Positions 7,601 through 15,045 of a stretch of 64,000 bases of DNA are shown here, one piece after another (position 1 is the stretch's first letter; the number at the start of each line of letters is the position of its first letter). The stretch is from contig OZ241991.1 of assembly GCA_965204095.1 (NCBI GenBank), forward strand, positions 4,154,001-4,218,000, written 5' to 3'. The DNA is from JAPPLB01 sp965204095. Lineage in GTDB: Bacteria > Acidobacteriota > Terriglobia > Bryobacterales > UBA6623. Under the pieces are notes generated by a model. The model was not told the DNA's origin. It did no database searches and was given only the letters and a program-made list of their open reading frames with translations. The position numbers and the translations under genes are program-made.

Positions 7601-9765
7601 ACAAGGGACTCGCAGTGTTTCGGCCGGCCATGACGATTCGGCTCGAACGCCGGGACCGGCGCGGTTTCTCGAGTGCCGACTTTAAACCCCTTGCCCTCCA
7701 CTACAAGGGACAGGTGCTGCGAATCCACGTCATGGTGGAGTACGCCAAGCGCGGCCTCGCCGCCATGGGCGAGGCGCTGCGTCTTGCCATGGACTATTTC
7801 ACGCTGAGGGGAGAGGCGTTTCTCCTACGTTGGCTGCCCGGACGGGACAGGGAGATCGGCCGGCAAACAACGTCCGAGTCGTGGCGGACCATTGTCGAAA
7901 GTCTGAACAACCCCATTCAGCAACGCATCGTGGCCGACGATCGGGAACGGACGAACGTACTGGTGCTCGCCGGCCCGGGTTCCGGCAAGACACGCGTGTT
8001 GGTGCACCGCATCGCCTGGCTGATACGTGTCAGAAGGGAGAGCGCGCGGGGCATTATGGCCTTGGCTTACAACCGTCACGCCGCCGTCGATATCCGCCGC
8101 CGGCTCGCCAAGTTGATCGGCGAAGACGCGCGGGGCGTGACGGTGCTCACCTGTCATGCACTTGCCATGCGGCTGGCTGGCGCTAGCTTTACCGGCCGGG
8201 CGGAGCGGCCCGATGACGAGATGTTCAGGGATGTGATGCGTCGTGCGGGTGCCTTGCTCCGTGGCGAGGGGCTGATGCAGGAAGAGGCGGACGAACGCCG
8301 TGATCGCCTGCTTGCGGGTTTCCGCTGGATTCTTGTCGACGAGTACCAGGATGTCGGTCCCGAGCAGTACGACCTGATCTCGGCCCTGGCCGGCCGGACG
8401 CTGGAGGACGATTCGAGCAAGCTCACCCTGTTCGCTGTGGGCGACGACGATCAGAACATCTATGCCTTCCACGGCGCGTCGGTTGAGTTCATCCGGCGTT
8501 TCGAGGCCGACTACGGCCCGAAGCCCACGTACCTGACCGCCAATTACCGCTCGACGGGCAACATCGTGGCGGCGGCTAACGCGGTGATCGAACCCGCAAG
8601 GAAACGCATGAAGGCCGGGCATCCTATACATGTCGATCGGGCTCGTGCAAAGGATCCGCCAGGCGGGAAGTGGACAGCGATCGATCCGGTCTCGCGCGGG
8701 AAAGTGCAGATCTTGCCGGCGGGCGGCGATTCGCTCCATCAGGCACGAGCCGTCATGGCGGAGTTTCTGCGTCTCTCGGAACTCGACCGGAATTGGGATT
8801 GGTCGCGGTGCGCAGTCATAGTGCGCGAGTGGGAATATCTCGTTCCCGTTCGGGCATTCTGCGTGGCGCATGACATCCCGGTCCAGATGGCGAACGAAGA
8901 CATCCCGAACTTCTGGCGCCTGCGGGAAACCCGGACGTTCGTCGAATGGCTTCGCGAACGGGAGCCCCGGCTCGTCGACGCTGTGGCCTTGCGTGGCTGG
9001 GTTGCTGCGCGACCCTCCGATCCCTGGAACGACCTGCTGCGGCAGGCCGTGGAAGAGCATGTGCTGGAAGCTGGGGGCGGAGAAACCCCAGTGGACCATT
9101 TCCTCGAATGGTTGGCTGAATGGGGCCGAGACATACGCCGCCGTCAGCGGGGATTGCTGTTGCTCACGGCCCATCGCGCCAAGGGACTGGAGTTCGATCA
9201 TGTGGCCGTGTGCGACGGTGGCTGGGACCGTCTCGGGCAGGACGAGGATCCCGAAGCGCCGCGCCGGCTGTACTACGTGGCCATGACGCGCGCGCGGCAA
9301 ACGCTCACGCTGGCCCGCTTCGACGGTTCTCGGGGCTTCCATCGCGAATTGCTCGGCCATGCCGCAACGATCCGGTGCGAAGCGGCGGAGCTGCCGCCGT
9401 GTTCCGCGGCCGTCGAGTACCGCTATGTCCGGACGACCCTTCAGGATGTCGACCTCGGGTTTGCGGGGCGCCGCCGCCCAACAGACCCGATACACAAAGC
9501 CATCGCCGCGCTATCGATCGGCGATTCGCTGGACATTCGGATTGGGCAAAAAGGGCGTTGGGAGTTGCGTGATACCGAGGGCGGGCCCGTGGGCCGTCTC
9601 GCCAAATCGTTCAAGCCGCCGCCAAGGATGCGGTACCGGTCGGCGGAGGTGTTCGCCGTGGTGAGTTGGAGCCGTGAGGCGTCGGACCCCGATTATCGCG
9701 ACGCCATACAATGTGATGCCTGGGAGACGGTCGTGCCCGAACTTGTCTTCGAGCCCGACCGCTGA
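4657..9765 (+). CDS. Fusion of DEDD exonuclease, RecQ-type helicase and UvrD-type helicase
   Basis: A 1702-residue protein, taking ATG 4657 as start; the 34 upstream codons look non-coding and the ribosome site is weak. Residues ~8-170 are a DEDD 3'-5' exonuclease (SLDLEV, GHNLIAFDLPHL, later Asp in DPELDARLAL). Residues ~290-650 are a RecQ-like SF2 helicase: Walker A PTGTGKSLCYQ, DEAHCLSSWGHDFRPDY, TATAKP, and QEAGRAGRD. The RecQ zinc cysteines are not evident. Residues ~1090-1560 are a UvrD/PcrA-like SF1 helicase: AGPGSGKTRVL, VDEYQDVGPEQ, GDDDQNIYAFHGAS, TANYRST, TAHRAKGLEFD, and YYVAMTRARQTL. A ~430-residue linker contains winged-helix-like segments. Two helicases and a nuclease in one chain suggest processing of branched or invading DNA. 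It abuts an integrase tail, so it is probable island cargo. Confidence 0.93.
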   Translation: MDSISSPWCVSLDLEVSKDGRIHALGAVRSDTGRRLVHAGSGLAAALARLDDFADGASFVLGHNLIAFDLPHLAAAKPNHRLLKLPAVDTLRLSPLAFPRNPYHHLVKHYQDGGLKRGQVNDPELDARLALNVFSDQRRELARASPDLLAAWHWLCTPESGGVDRALDEFFSRVRQARRPSQAEATSVMQRRLEDAACMTNGRKVIADAEGFGWSLAYALAWLSVAGGNSVMPPWVRHQFPEAGRLVNRLRDTACRDPACGWCRERHDAGKELKRWFGFDGFRPEPAADDGRPMQRAIIEEAMRGRHVLGILPTGTGKSLCYQIPALSRYDKTGALTVVISPLVALMADQVAGMEERGIGCCVTINGLLSMPERADALDRVRLGDAGILLISPEQLRSRSLRRVLDQREIGAWVLDEAHCLSSWGHDFRPDYRYVGRFIREKAGDGDVPPVLCLTATAKPDVVEDIARHFLKTLGIELTVFDGGSERTNLSFEVIPTTRGEKFAHIHQILTSYLPGEGPGGAIVYCATRRQSEEVAEFLQLKGIAADRFHAGLPPETKKDVQRRFIAGELQAIAATNAFGMGIDKPDVRLVIHADIPGSLENYLQEAGRAGRDRASARCVLLYAADDVERQFGMSARSRLTRAEIHGILRALRNLDRKKRFGGEVVATAGEILGEDEENAVERDSATDDTRVRTAVAWLEESELLTREENVVQVFPSSLRVSSVGEAAQRLANASIADAYRRPLLRIAEALIGADADEGVSTDELMGVSGLSPEGVRRAMYDLERLGIASNDTALTAFVHTGVEHSSRKRLAQADALETALIAHMREKAPELGKGDTSSLHLRIAAQVLRDDGLADPLPERLWRIVRGIAYDGRGQDDGAPGSLSVRKRDAETARVTLHRDWVALEETACIRREAAGRLLEHLLGRLPPNSRGTDLLAETTLGELLHAIETDLALKSRVRNPAKLLDRALLWLHEQEVIRLNKGLAVFRPAMTIRLERRDRRGFSSADFKPLALHYKGQVLRIHVMVEYAKRGLAAMGEALRLAMDYFTLRGEAFLLRWLPGRDREIGRQTTSESWRTIVESLNNPIQQRIVADDRERTNVLVLAGPGSGKTRVLVHRIAWLIRVRRESARGIMALAYNRHAAVDIRRRLAKLIGEDARGVTVLTCHALAMRLAGASFTGRAERPDDEMFRDVMRRAGALLRGEGLMQEEADERRDRLLAGFRWILVDEYQDVGPEQYDLISALAGRTLEDDSSKLTLFAVGDDDQNIYAFHGASVEFIRRFEADYGPKPTYLTANYRSTGNIVAAANAVIEPARKRMKAGHPIHVDRARAKDPPGGKWTAIDPVSRGKVQILPAGGDSLHQARAVMAEFLRLSELDRNWDWSRCAVIVREWEYLVPVRAFCVAHDIPVQMANEDIPNFWRLRETRTFVEWLREREPRLVDAVALRGWVAARPSDPWNDLLRQAVEEHVLEAGGGETPVDHFLEWLAEWGRDIRRRQRGLLLLTAHRAKGLEFDHVAVCDGGWDRLGQDEDPEAPRRLYYVAMTRARQTLTLARFDGSRGFHRELLGHAATIRCEAAELPPCSAAVEYRYVRTTLQDVDLGFAGRRRPTDPIHKAIAALSIGDSLDIRIGQKGRWELRDTEGGPVGRLAKSFKPPPRMRYRSAEVFAVVSWSREASDPDYRDAIQCDAWETVVPELVFEPDR

Positions 9766-9771
9766 ACGGTC

Positions 9772-9891
9772 GTGCTGTCCCATGTGGTCCAGAACAAGGT
9801 CGAAGCCGCCTACGCCCGATCGGACCTGTTTGAGCGCCGCCGGTGGCTGCTGGGCGATTGGGCGGCGCACCTGGCTGGCGAGCGCCGGTGA
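9772..9891 (+). pseudogene. C-terminal remnant of a tyrosine integrase
   Basis: The last 39 codons of a P4-type phage/island integrase remain, without a start: LSHVVQNKVEAAYARSDLFE then RRRWLLGDWAAHLAGER and a stop at 9889. HxxxNKVExAYxRSDxxExRR is the signature around the nucleophilic tyrosine (here in AAYARSD). The rest of the gene is absent; the helicase stop codon lies 6 bases upstream. It marks this stretch as a decayed integrative element. Confidence 0.8.
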
Positions 9892-10021
9892 TGCGGCTCC
9901 ACCCCGATGTCGCCCTAGTGGCTCGCACCATGGTTTCTCTCCCGGCCCGTGCAGGCGGGCCTGGATCTCGGGACTTCACAACGTGGCTCACTCGGACGAG
10001 AGCCGTGCCGTCTCCGAAACG

Positions 10022-10774
10022 ATGAAGTCTGTTTCGTTTTCCATACGACGTGTCAATCGCCTGCGGCGAGCTGCCGAAAGGGCTAGAGCGGTCGACGCCG
10101 AACACCCAGACCCGCCGCCGATCGGCAGCCTGTCTGACGGCTGGTCAGTCAGCACGTACAAGGCCAACGAGCTGTTGCGCGTCTTCGATACGCTCTGGCT
10201 CAAGGCCGGGTTCACCCTGCATGCCTACGAGTTCCAGGCCGGTGGCGACGGCAACGGCATCATCTGGGCGGTGCCGGCCGATGCCCCGCAGATTGCCCCG
10301 GATGACTGTCCGAGGGTCGAAGATGCGTGGCTGCAACCTCCACGGCCGCCGGAGGCCGTTCCGCTCATGCAAGCGATAGAGGGTGACGGCAGTCCCTGGT
10401 CCTACCTGTCGGCATCGATCCTGAGCCGCGAGGCAGCGGAGTTCGGGGCAATCTGGCACGGCTGCGTCTGGAGCGACCAGGCGATTCTCTCGAAGCCCCC
10501 CCGGCAGGCCGAGGGTGAGGATACTTCGTACGACCCGATGAAGCCGAACCGCGACGCACCCGTCAGCAACTGGACTTGGTGCGGCACTGCACCTCGCACG
10601 TGGAAGCCGACCTATGCGGACCGGGGAACGACCCGTGAAGTCGTTCTGCACATCCATAATCCCATCGGCGGAGAGGAGATCTATCGGGCCACGGACACCT
10701 ACCCGGTTGGCAGCTACGACGGCCAGACCGAGACGACGGTGTTGTGCACGGGCGACCGATTCGTCGTCTACTGA
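10022..10774 (+). CDS. Protein of unknown function next to the helicase fusion
   Basis: A 250-residue protein from ATG 10022; the frame extends upstream to 9674, but that part overlaps the helicase end and looks non-coding. No signal peptide or membrane segment is seen. The N-terminus is basic (SFSIRRVNRLRRAAERARAV). The rest is globular and rich in Trp, Gly and acidic residues (GDGNGIIWAVPADAP, GDGSPWSYLSASILSREAAE, NWTWCGTAPRTWKP). I do not recognise a family. It sits 256 bases after the helicase on the same strand with only the integrase tail between, so it may be further island cargo. The ribosome site is poor and the start could be a nearby GTG. Confidence 0.6.
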   Translation: MKSVSFSIRRVNRLRRAAERARAVDAEHPDPPPIGSLSDGWSVSTYKANELLRVFDTLWLKAGFTLHAYEFQAGGDGNGIIWAVPADAPQIAPDDCPRVEDAWLQPPRPPEAVPLMQAIEGDGSPWSYLSASILSREAAEFGAIWHGCVWSDQAILSKPPRQAEGEDTSYDPMKPNRDAPVSNWTWCGTAPRTWKPTYADRGTTREVVLHIHNPIGGEEIYRATDTYPVGSYDGQTETTVLCTGDRFVVY

Positions 10775-10831
10775 CCGATGTGCTTGGCGAGTTGCTGGTG
10801 CTGAACGGCGGTGGGCGGCCCGCCTCTTTAA

Positions 10832-11018
10832 GCTGCATGTCTCACCACGCGGCGAGGCGAAGTGGGTGAGAGGGCTGTCAGGACGAGGCGCGAGTCGGGC
10901 GGAGGAAAAAAGGCGCGCGCAGGCGTACTTGACAGTACGTCGAGCACGGCAAGCAAGCGCAACGAAGTCCTGGCGGTCGTATCGCGTGCTTCGACCGTCG
11001 GGTGGTGAGAAATACAGG
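10832..11018. mobile_element. FB177 foldback element, copy A
   Basis: A 187-bp copy of the FB177 palindrome, slightly longer than the others. It is flanked on both sides by TTAA (10828-10831 and 11019-11022), a perfect target duplication. The left end reads GCTGCATGTCTCACC and the right end GGTGAGAAATACAGG, so both ends have drifted. It lies directly before a transposase tail that does not match the element and is not its own. Confidence 0.85.
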
Positions 11019-11024
11019 TTAATG

Positions 11025-11282
11025 TCGAATAAAGGATGCTATTGGGCTGTAGGAGAGCTCGAGCTCGGCAACGGTAAACGACGGCGCCGCGATCGGCTCC
11101 AAGACTACTGCACCCCCTACGAGAAGCTGCTCTGCCTCGACAACTGGGAGCAGCATTTGAAAGCGGGCATCAGCGCCGCGATGCTCGAACAACAAGCGCT
11201 AAGGAAGAGCGACACCGCCTGCGCCCGGAACATGCAGCAAGCCAAGCGGAAGCTGCTGGCGCAGTGCCGCTCGCGTTGGTAA
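11025..11282 (+). pseudogene. C-terminal tail of an rve-type transposase
   Basis: About 85 codons remain in frame to TAA 11280-11282: GKRRRRDRLQDYCTPYEKLL, then NWEQHLKAGISAAMLEQQAL and SDTACARNMQQAKRKLLAQC. The TPYEKL...G(I/V)S..L...SDT.AA..MQ.AK.KL pattern is the C-terminus of integrase-core (DDE) transposases common in Acidobacteria. The catalytic domain is missing, with FB177 copy A at the break. It is evidence of past IS activity and cannot be functional. Confidence 0.65.
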
Positions 11283-11534
11283 TGACCAGCACGAACAGGC
11301 GGGGCCTGGCGGCCCCGGTCGCCACATTGATGGCAGGGGGAGGGGGAAGCTCGACCCACCTCCTCGCTCCAGCCACCACCGAGCCGAGCCTCCCCCTCCC
11401 CCTCGACTCCTCAGAAAGGAAATCTACACCCAGTATTGTCCCTGGCCCGCCCTGCCTCTTTTCAGGCTCATCCTTGGATTGGAAAATGCTGGCGTCTGGA
11501 CGAGGATTGCCATCCTGCCCTGGGGCCGTTTGGC
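11283..11534. other. Gene-free spacer after the transposase tail
   Basis: About 250 bases with no credible gene. It has purine- and pyrimidine-rich runs (GGCAGGGGGAGGGGGAAG; CCTCCCCCTCCCCCTC) of the kind found beyond the 3' end of IS transposases. The final ~15 bases begin a stretch also present at 15455-15530, the degraded duplicate of the toxin-antitoxin module. Confidence 0.4.
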
Positions 11535-11930
11535 TCAGGCGGGTTCAAGGTCGAAGATGGGAATGGCCATCGCGCGGGCGAGAGCAATCATCCGACCGTC
11601 ATAACTGGCAAGCGCAATCGACTGGCCCTGATTGCGCAGGAACTCGCAAGACGCCAAATGCAGGGCATCCAGCGTACGCACGGATGTGGGAAAGGCATCC
11701 AAAGCACGCGCCAGCACCGGAGGGGAAAGCTCCAGCAGCATGATTCTCCCAATGAGTAAGCGAGCCGCTTCACCGTGGGATTCGGCGAGCTTGCGCGCAT
11801 GCAGCCGGGTCCACATCTCGTATTCCGTCAACCGGCTAGCCGCCAGGGTTTCATTCCAGAGACCGGCGGGCGGGCGGCGGTCTTCGGCCAGGAGATGGGC
11901 GAGCACAACAGAGGTATCGACGTAGATCAC
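11535..11930 (-). CDS. PIN-domain toxin of a Phd/PIN module
   Basis: A 131-residue PIN-domain ribonuclease starting at GTG 11930, which overlaps the antitoxin stop as GTGA. The acidic active-site residues are present: Asp5 in IYVDTSVVLAHLL, Glu in LTEYEMWTRL, Asp in TLDALHLASC and Asp in SYDGRMIALA. It should cleave RNA when released from its partner. The gene was duplicated: 15478-15552 carries only its first and last codons. Confidence 0.9.
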   Translation of the reverse strand: MIYVDTSVVLAHLLAEDRRPPAGLWNETLAASRLTEYEMWTRLHARKLAESHGEAARLLIGRIMLLELSPPVLARALDAFPTSVRTLDALHLASCEFLRNQGQSIALASYDGRMIALARAMAIPIFDLEPA

Positions 11931-12220
11931 CGTTCGCTTCTGTCATCATCCAATTCGCACAGCAGGTCCCGGAGCGGCGCAACGGGTTCCGGTGTAGGTG
12001 GCTTCCCGGCAGCGGGCAGCACCGGCGGCGTCAACCAGCCCCGGCGCACTGCCTCGGCCAACAGCGCATCGGCAAGAATCGGGCTCCTGGTTCCTTTGGG
12101 AGGACCGATTTCCGCGACCACCCGGTCACGGTCCGTCACCAGAACGGTTTCACCTGATGCCGCCAGCCGCACGTACTCGCTCAGCCGGCTGTTGAGCACT
12201 TTCACGCCCACTGACCTCAT
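11927..12220 (-). CDS. Phd/YefM-family antitoxin
   Basis: A 97-residue antitoxin with the Phd/YefM DNA-binding region at the N-terminus (SVGVKVLNSRLSEYVRLAAS, then GETVLVTDRDRVVAEIGPPK). The acidic Pro-rich C-terminus should wrap the PIN toxin. The stop overlaps the toxin GTG. A 5-7-bp inverted repeat lies 9 bases upstream of the start and is conserved in the duplicate at 16033-16056, so it is probably the operator. Confidence 0.88.
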   Translation of the reverse strand: MRSVGVKVLNSRLSEYVRLAASGETVLVTDRDRVVAEIGPPKGTRSPILADALLAEAVRRGWLTPPVLPAAGKPPTPEPVAPLRDLLCELDDDRSER

Positions 12221-12228
12221 GGATAAAA

Positions 12229-12251
12229 AAGTAGCAACTGGAAGCTACCTT
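12229..12251. promoter_or_regulatory. Inverted repeat, probable Phd operator
   Basis: GTAGC AACTGGAA GCTAC is an inverted repeat 9 bases upstream of the antitoxin start. The second copy of the module has the same spacer and longer arms (AAAGTAGC/GCTACTTT). Conservation of both arms while the downstream genes decayed supports a protein-binding role. Confidence 0.55.
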
Positions 12252-12357
12252 GTCAAATCCGGGAGCTGACGCCACTGCCGGCGTCGCCACTCACTGAGCG
12301 GCAACACTAACGGCCGCGCTTACCCTGATTTTTGCGTCAGGTAATTGGGCAGCTCTT

Positions 12358-13245
12358 TCATGTGGCGACCTCGTTGTCGGCGAGGAAAGCGTCGAACAGA
12401 GCGAAGCACTGCTCCGGCTCCTCGAGCTGCAGGAGGTGGCTGGTATCGGGCACAAAGGCGTATTCGATGCCGAACGTCTCGCAGAATAGCTTGCAACATG
12501 TAGCAGTCTTCGGCGCGTCCTCCGGGGCTGGGTCGGAACCGACGATCAAGAGCGGGCGCCCCGCCGGGTTGGGCTGCCGCCATATTTCCAGTTCGGTGAC
12601 GTCGGTATAGAGATCCGCCTCGACGGTGCCGGGGCAACGGAGCAGCCATTCTCCGCTGGCGGGATCGAAGCGCAGCACCGAGTGTGCAATGAGTTCCGCC
12701 ACTCCCGGCCGCAGGCGACGGAACTGGTGCAGGCAACGGAACACGTCGGCAAGTTCCTCGGGGTCACGGAACCGGTTCTGGCGGGCCAGGGCGGCTGCGC
12801 GCATCGTCTCGCCCTCGGTGATCCGCGGGCCGCGCCACGGATTACCCTCAGGCGGGACCACCGGCGGGTCGAACAATACCAGCGCGTCCCAGTGCCAGAC
12901 GCCGTCGATGATCGCTAGCAGGGCTGCGATCGCCGTCATCGAATGGAAGACTCCGACCGTGGTCTTCTCGCCCCATTCTTTCGCAATCGCGCCGTGCACC
13001 TGCGCAATGTCGCGCGCGAAGTGGGGATAGTCGTGAGCCTCGCCCGCGTGAAAGGGGTTGCGCCCACAGTTGCGGACGTCGTACAGGGCAAGGTCGAACC
13101 GCTCAAGCATATGTCGCCAGAATGGGAAGTAGGAATCGCTCGTTAAGCCATTGCCGTGGCTCAGCTCGACACGTGGCCCTGACGGGTTGCCGTGGCGCAC
13201 GACGCGAATCGGCGCGCCATCGTCCATCACGACATTAACCTGCAT
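12358..13245 (-). CDS. Alpha/beta hydrolase
   Basis: A 295-residue alpha/beta hydrolase. The oxyanion region is RVELSHGNGLTSDSYFPFW; the nucleophile elbow reads GVFHSMTA (Ser in HSM); a later Asp lies in LLIVGSDPAPED and the catalytic His in VPDTSHLLQLEEPE. It is cytoplasmic, with no signal peptide. The substrate cannot be named. The first codon (ATG 13245) lies inside the end of FB177 copy B, preceded by GGTGA. In-frame GTG 13230 and ATG 13227 in native sequence are alternative starts, so the element may have supplied a new start or only extended the protein by six residues. Confidence 0.85.
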   Translation of the reverse strand: MQVNVVMDDGAPIRVVRHGNPSGPRVELSHGNGLTSDSYFPFWRHMLERFDLALYDVRNCGRNPFHAGEAHDYPHFARDIAQVHGAIAKEWGEKTTVGVFHSMTAIAALLAIIDGVWHWDALVLFDPPVVPPEGNPWRGPRITEGETMRAAALARQNRFRDPEELADVFRCLHQFRRLRPGVAELIAHSVLRFDPASGEWLLRCPGTVEADLYTDVTELEIWRQPNPAGRPLLIVGSDPAPEDAPKTATCCKLFCETFGIEYAFVPDTSHLLQLEEPEQCFALFDAFLADNEVAT

Positions 13246-13415
13246 TTCTCACCACGCGGCGAGACGAAGTGCGTGAGAGGGCCGTCAGGACGAGGCGCGA
13301 GCCGCTTGGCGCGCGCAGGCGTACTTGAACCGTACGTTGAGCACGGCAAGCAAGCGCAACGAAGTCCTGGCGGTCGTATCGCGTGCTTCGACCGTCGGGT
13401 GGTGAGAAATGCAGG
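13239..13415. mobile_element. FB177 foldback element, copy B
   Basis: A full-length 177-bp copy flanked by TTAA on both sides (13235-13238, 13416-13419). Ends are CCTGCATTTCTCACC and its exact complement GGTGAGAAATGCAGG. The whole element is an imperfect palindrome centred near 13329. It lies at the 5' end of the hydrolase gene and overlaps its first codons. No protein is encoded. Confidence 0.92.
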
Positions 13416-13419
13416 TTAA

Positions 13420-13638
13420 GGGTTGCAACATGTTCGGGAAGGACGAATCCAGCCGTTTTCCGCCGGTCTTTTATCGGGGAAAATGGTGGGCCTGTCACGT
13501 GTACACGTCTCCCTGCAGCGGCACTGGCGGCGATACGATCGCGAATCATCTGCGAATATACCGTTTCAAAGGGTGCTTCGGCGCCGCTTTCCTGTTCTCC
13601 CTCCCCTTCGCTCCCGGATCATTCGCGCTCTTCCTTGA
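13420..13638. other. Spacer between two repeat elements, no gene recognised
   Basis: Roughly 220 bases between FB177 copy B and a partial TIR260 end. Short open frames exist on both strands but none resembles a known protein or has a convincing ribosome site. It may hold the diverged body of the TIR260 copy whose right end follows. Confidence 0.3.
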
Positions 13639-13699
13639 GGCGTTATGCCATCAGCTTCGGGGCGCGTAACGCCGCCCGCGTGACTTTTGACACGGGATG
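13639..13699. mobile_element. TIR260 element, right end only
   Basis: About 60 bases match the right ends of the copies at 3482-3740 and 17144-17403 (GGGGCGCGTAACGCCGCC, then CGTGACTTTTGACACGGGAT). It is followed by TTAA, which contains the stop codon of the membrane-protein gene on the minus strand. The left part is lost or unrecognisable. Confidence 0.65.
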
Positions 13700-14489
13700 T
13701 TAAGGAGGCCAGGTGTCACTTAGCTGGTTGTCGGTGTCTGAACGGACAATTTGAAGCCGGAATCCTCTGAACTGCTTCCGCATCATCATTCGCACTACCC
13801 ACGGAACGAGTAGAAAGATGTTAATCAACGCAAGTGGAAAAACGGTAACTGCCTGGATTGTCGACTCAGAGGCGCCCAGAAGGGATCCAACAAACCCGAT
13901 TATGAATCCGGGTATGGCCATGTATAGGATGCCAAGGGTAGTGCTTCGCCAGAACACGAGCCACCCTGCGCGCAGACTCTCTGGATAAGTTAGGGTCAGT
14001 TCGCCTTCTTCCCCTTCAGAGCGAACAATTTCAAGATCATATCCCTTGAAGTCTTTGTCCATCATCATCCGCAGGAGCACTGGGTGGATGATAAAGATGA
14101 CCACTAGCCTGCCTTTCTCACCACGCGGCGAGGCGAAGTGCGTGAGAGGGCCGTCAGGACGAGGCGCGAGCCGCTTGGCGCGCGCAGGCGTACTTGAACA
14201 GTACGTTGAGCACGGCAAGCAAGCGCAACGAAGTCCTGGTGGCCGTATGGCGTGCTTCGGCCGTCGGGTGGTGAGAAATGCGGGCTAGGATATTTAGAAG
14301 CCAAACGAATACGATCTCCGCATTTCCTCGAATAGCGATACCGACTGTACTGAAGAGGCCTACAAAAACCAATCTGAACAACGTAGTGGTGATACCTACA
14401 AGTAAGCCGCCAACAGCACCTCGCCAAAGCAAAAGCCACCCTGCACGGAGGCTCTCTTGATAAGACATAGGTTTATCTGATCTGCCCAC
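13700..14489 (-). pseudogene. Membrane protein with two repeat units, split by FB177
   Basis: The two halves (14489-14285 and 14107-13700) encode one protein. Removing the FB177 element plus one CTAG joins the frame exactly (..LNILVVIFIIHPVLLR..). The product has two homologous units of ~85 residues. Each begins YxESLRAGWLxxWRG or PESLRAGWLVFWRS, has two membrane helices, then PxxxRMMMxKxFxGFxLxIVRS. It is probably a small inner-membrane protein of unknown function. Start is GTG 14489 or ATG 14468. As it stands the first half reads into the element and stops early, so the gene is inactivated. Confidence 0.8.
14108..14284. mobile_element. FB177 foldback element, copy C (inside the membrane-protein gene)
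   Basis: 177 bp, flanked by CTAG on both sides (14104-14107, 14285-14288). Ends are CCTGCCTTTCTCACC and GGTGAGAAATGCGGG. The palindrome centre is CGTACTTGAACAGTACG. Excision with one CTAG restores the host reading frame exactly, proving insertion with a 4-bp duplication. Confidence 0.95.
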
Positions 14490-14521
14490 AAAGTTGTACC
14501 ACTTTCTAAGTTAGGAACTAG

Positions 14522-14613
14522 CTTGAACCGTACGTTGAGCACGGCAAGCAAGCGCAACGAAGTCATGGCGGTCGTATCGTGTGCTTCGACCGTCGGGTGG
14601 TGAGAAATGCGGG
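14522..14613. mobile_element. FB177 element, right half only (copy D)
   Basis: About 92 bases match the right half of the other copies, from CTTGAACCGTACGTTGAGC through GGTGGTGAGAAATGCGGG. The left arm is missing. The remaining 14614-14787 holds no gene; a short CGATAA repeat lies at about 14756. Confidence 0.8.
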
Positions 14614-14787
14614 CTGGCCGGTCTTTGCACTTTCGCGATGGAGCGATCAGAGTATACACCTTGATAAGGCGTGGAGATCAATGTTTACGACTCCGGTGAC
14701 GAAAAAATCATGCCCATTGAAACGATGGTGACTCGCGTCAGGGGAGTTCCGCATAACGATAACGATAAGGTTTCCCCATGAAGGGTC

Positions 14788-15045
14788 TCATGCAGTCCCA
14801 TGCTCCCTGATCCACTCGCGAAGGGCTTCGTCGATCCGGGTCTGCCACCCGCGGCCGTCCATCTTGAAGTGATGGATCACGTCATGAGAGAGGCGGATGG
14901 TGGTTGACACTTTTGGCTTGGCCACCGGGGGCCGGCCACGGCGAACGGTGGCCTTGGCGAACTTCTCCGGCCAGCCGTCCCCGGAAAGGTCGGGCGCGTC
15001 ATCCCGATCGAAATCTCGGAGTGTAGAGTGCTTCTTCCCGTTCAT
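14788..15045 (-). CDS. brnA: BrnA-type antitoxin
   Basis: An 85-residue protein of the BrnA (formerly DUF4415) family. It shows the ribbon-helix-helix-like core PKVSTTIRLSHDVIHHFKMD, then GRGWQTRIDEALREWIREH. BrnA binds its own promoter and neutralises BrnT. The start overlaps the end of brnT by 47 bases, the usual toxin-first order. A deleted copy lies at 2979-3091. Confidence 0.92.
   Translation of the reverse strand: MNGKKHSTLRDFDRDDAPDLSGDGWPEKFAKATVRRGRPPVAKPKVSTTIRLSHDVIHHFKMDGRGWQTRIDEALREWIREHGTA

Noticed and set aside
10614..11282. A 222-codon frame fusing the unknown gene region, an FB177 copy and the transposase tail
   Set aside because: It crosses a non-coding repeat element; only the last ~85 codons resemble a protein.
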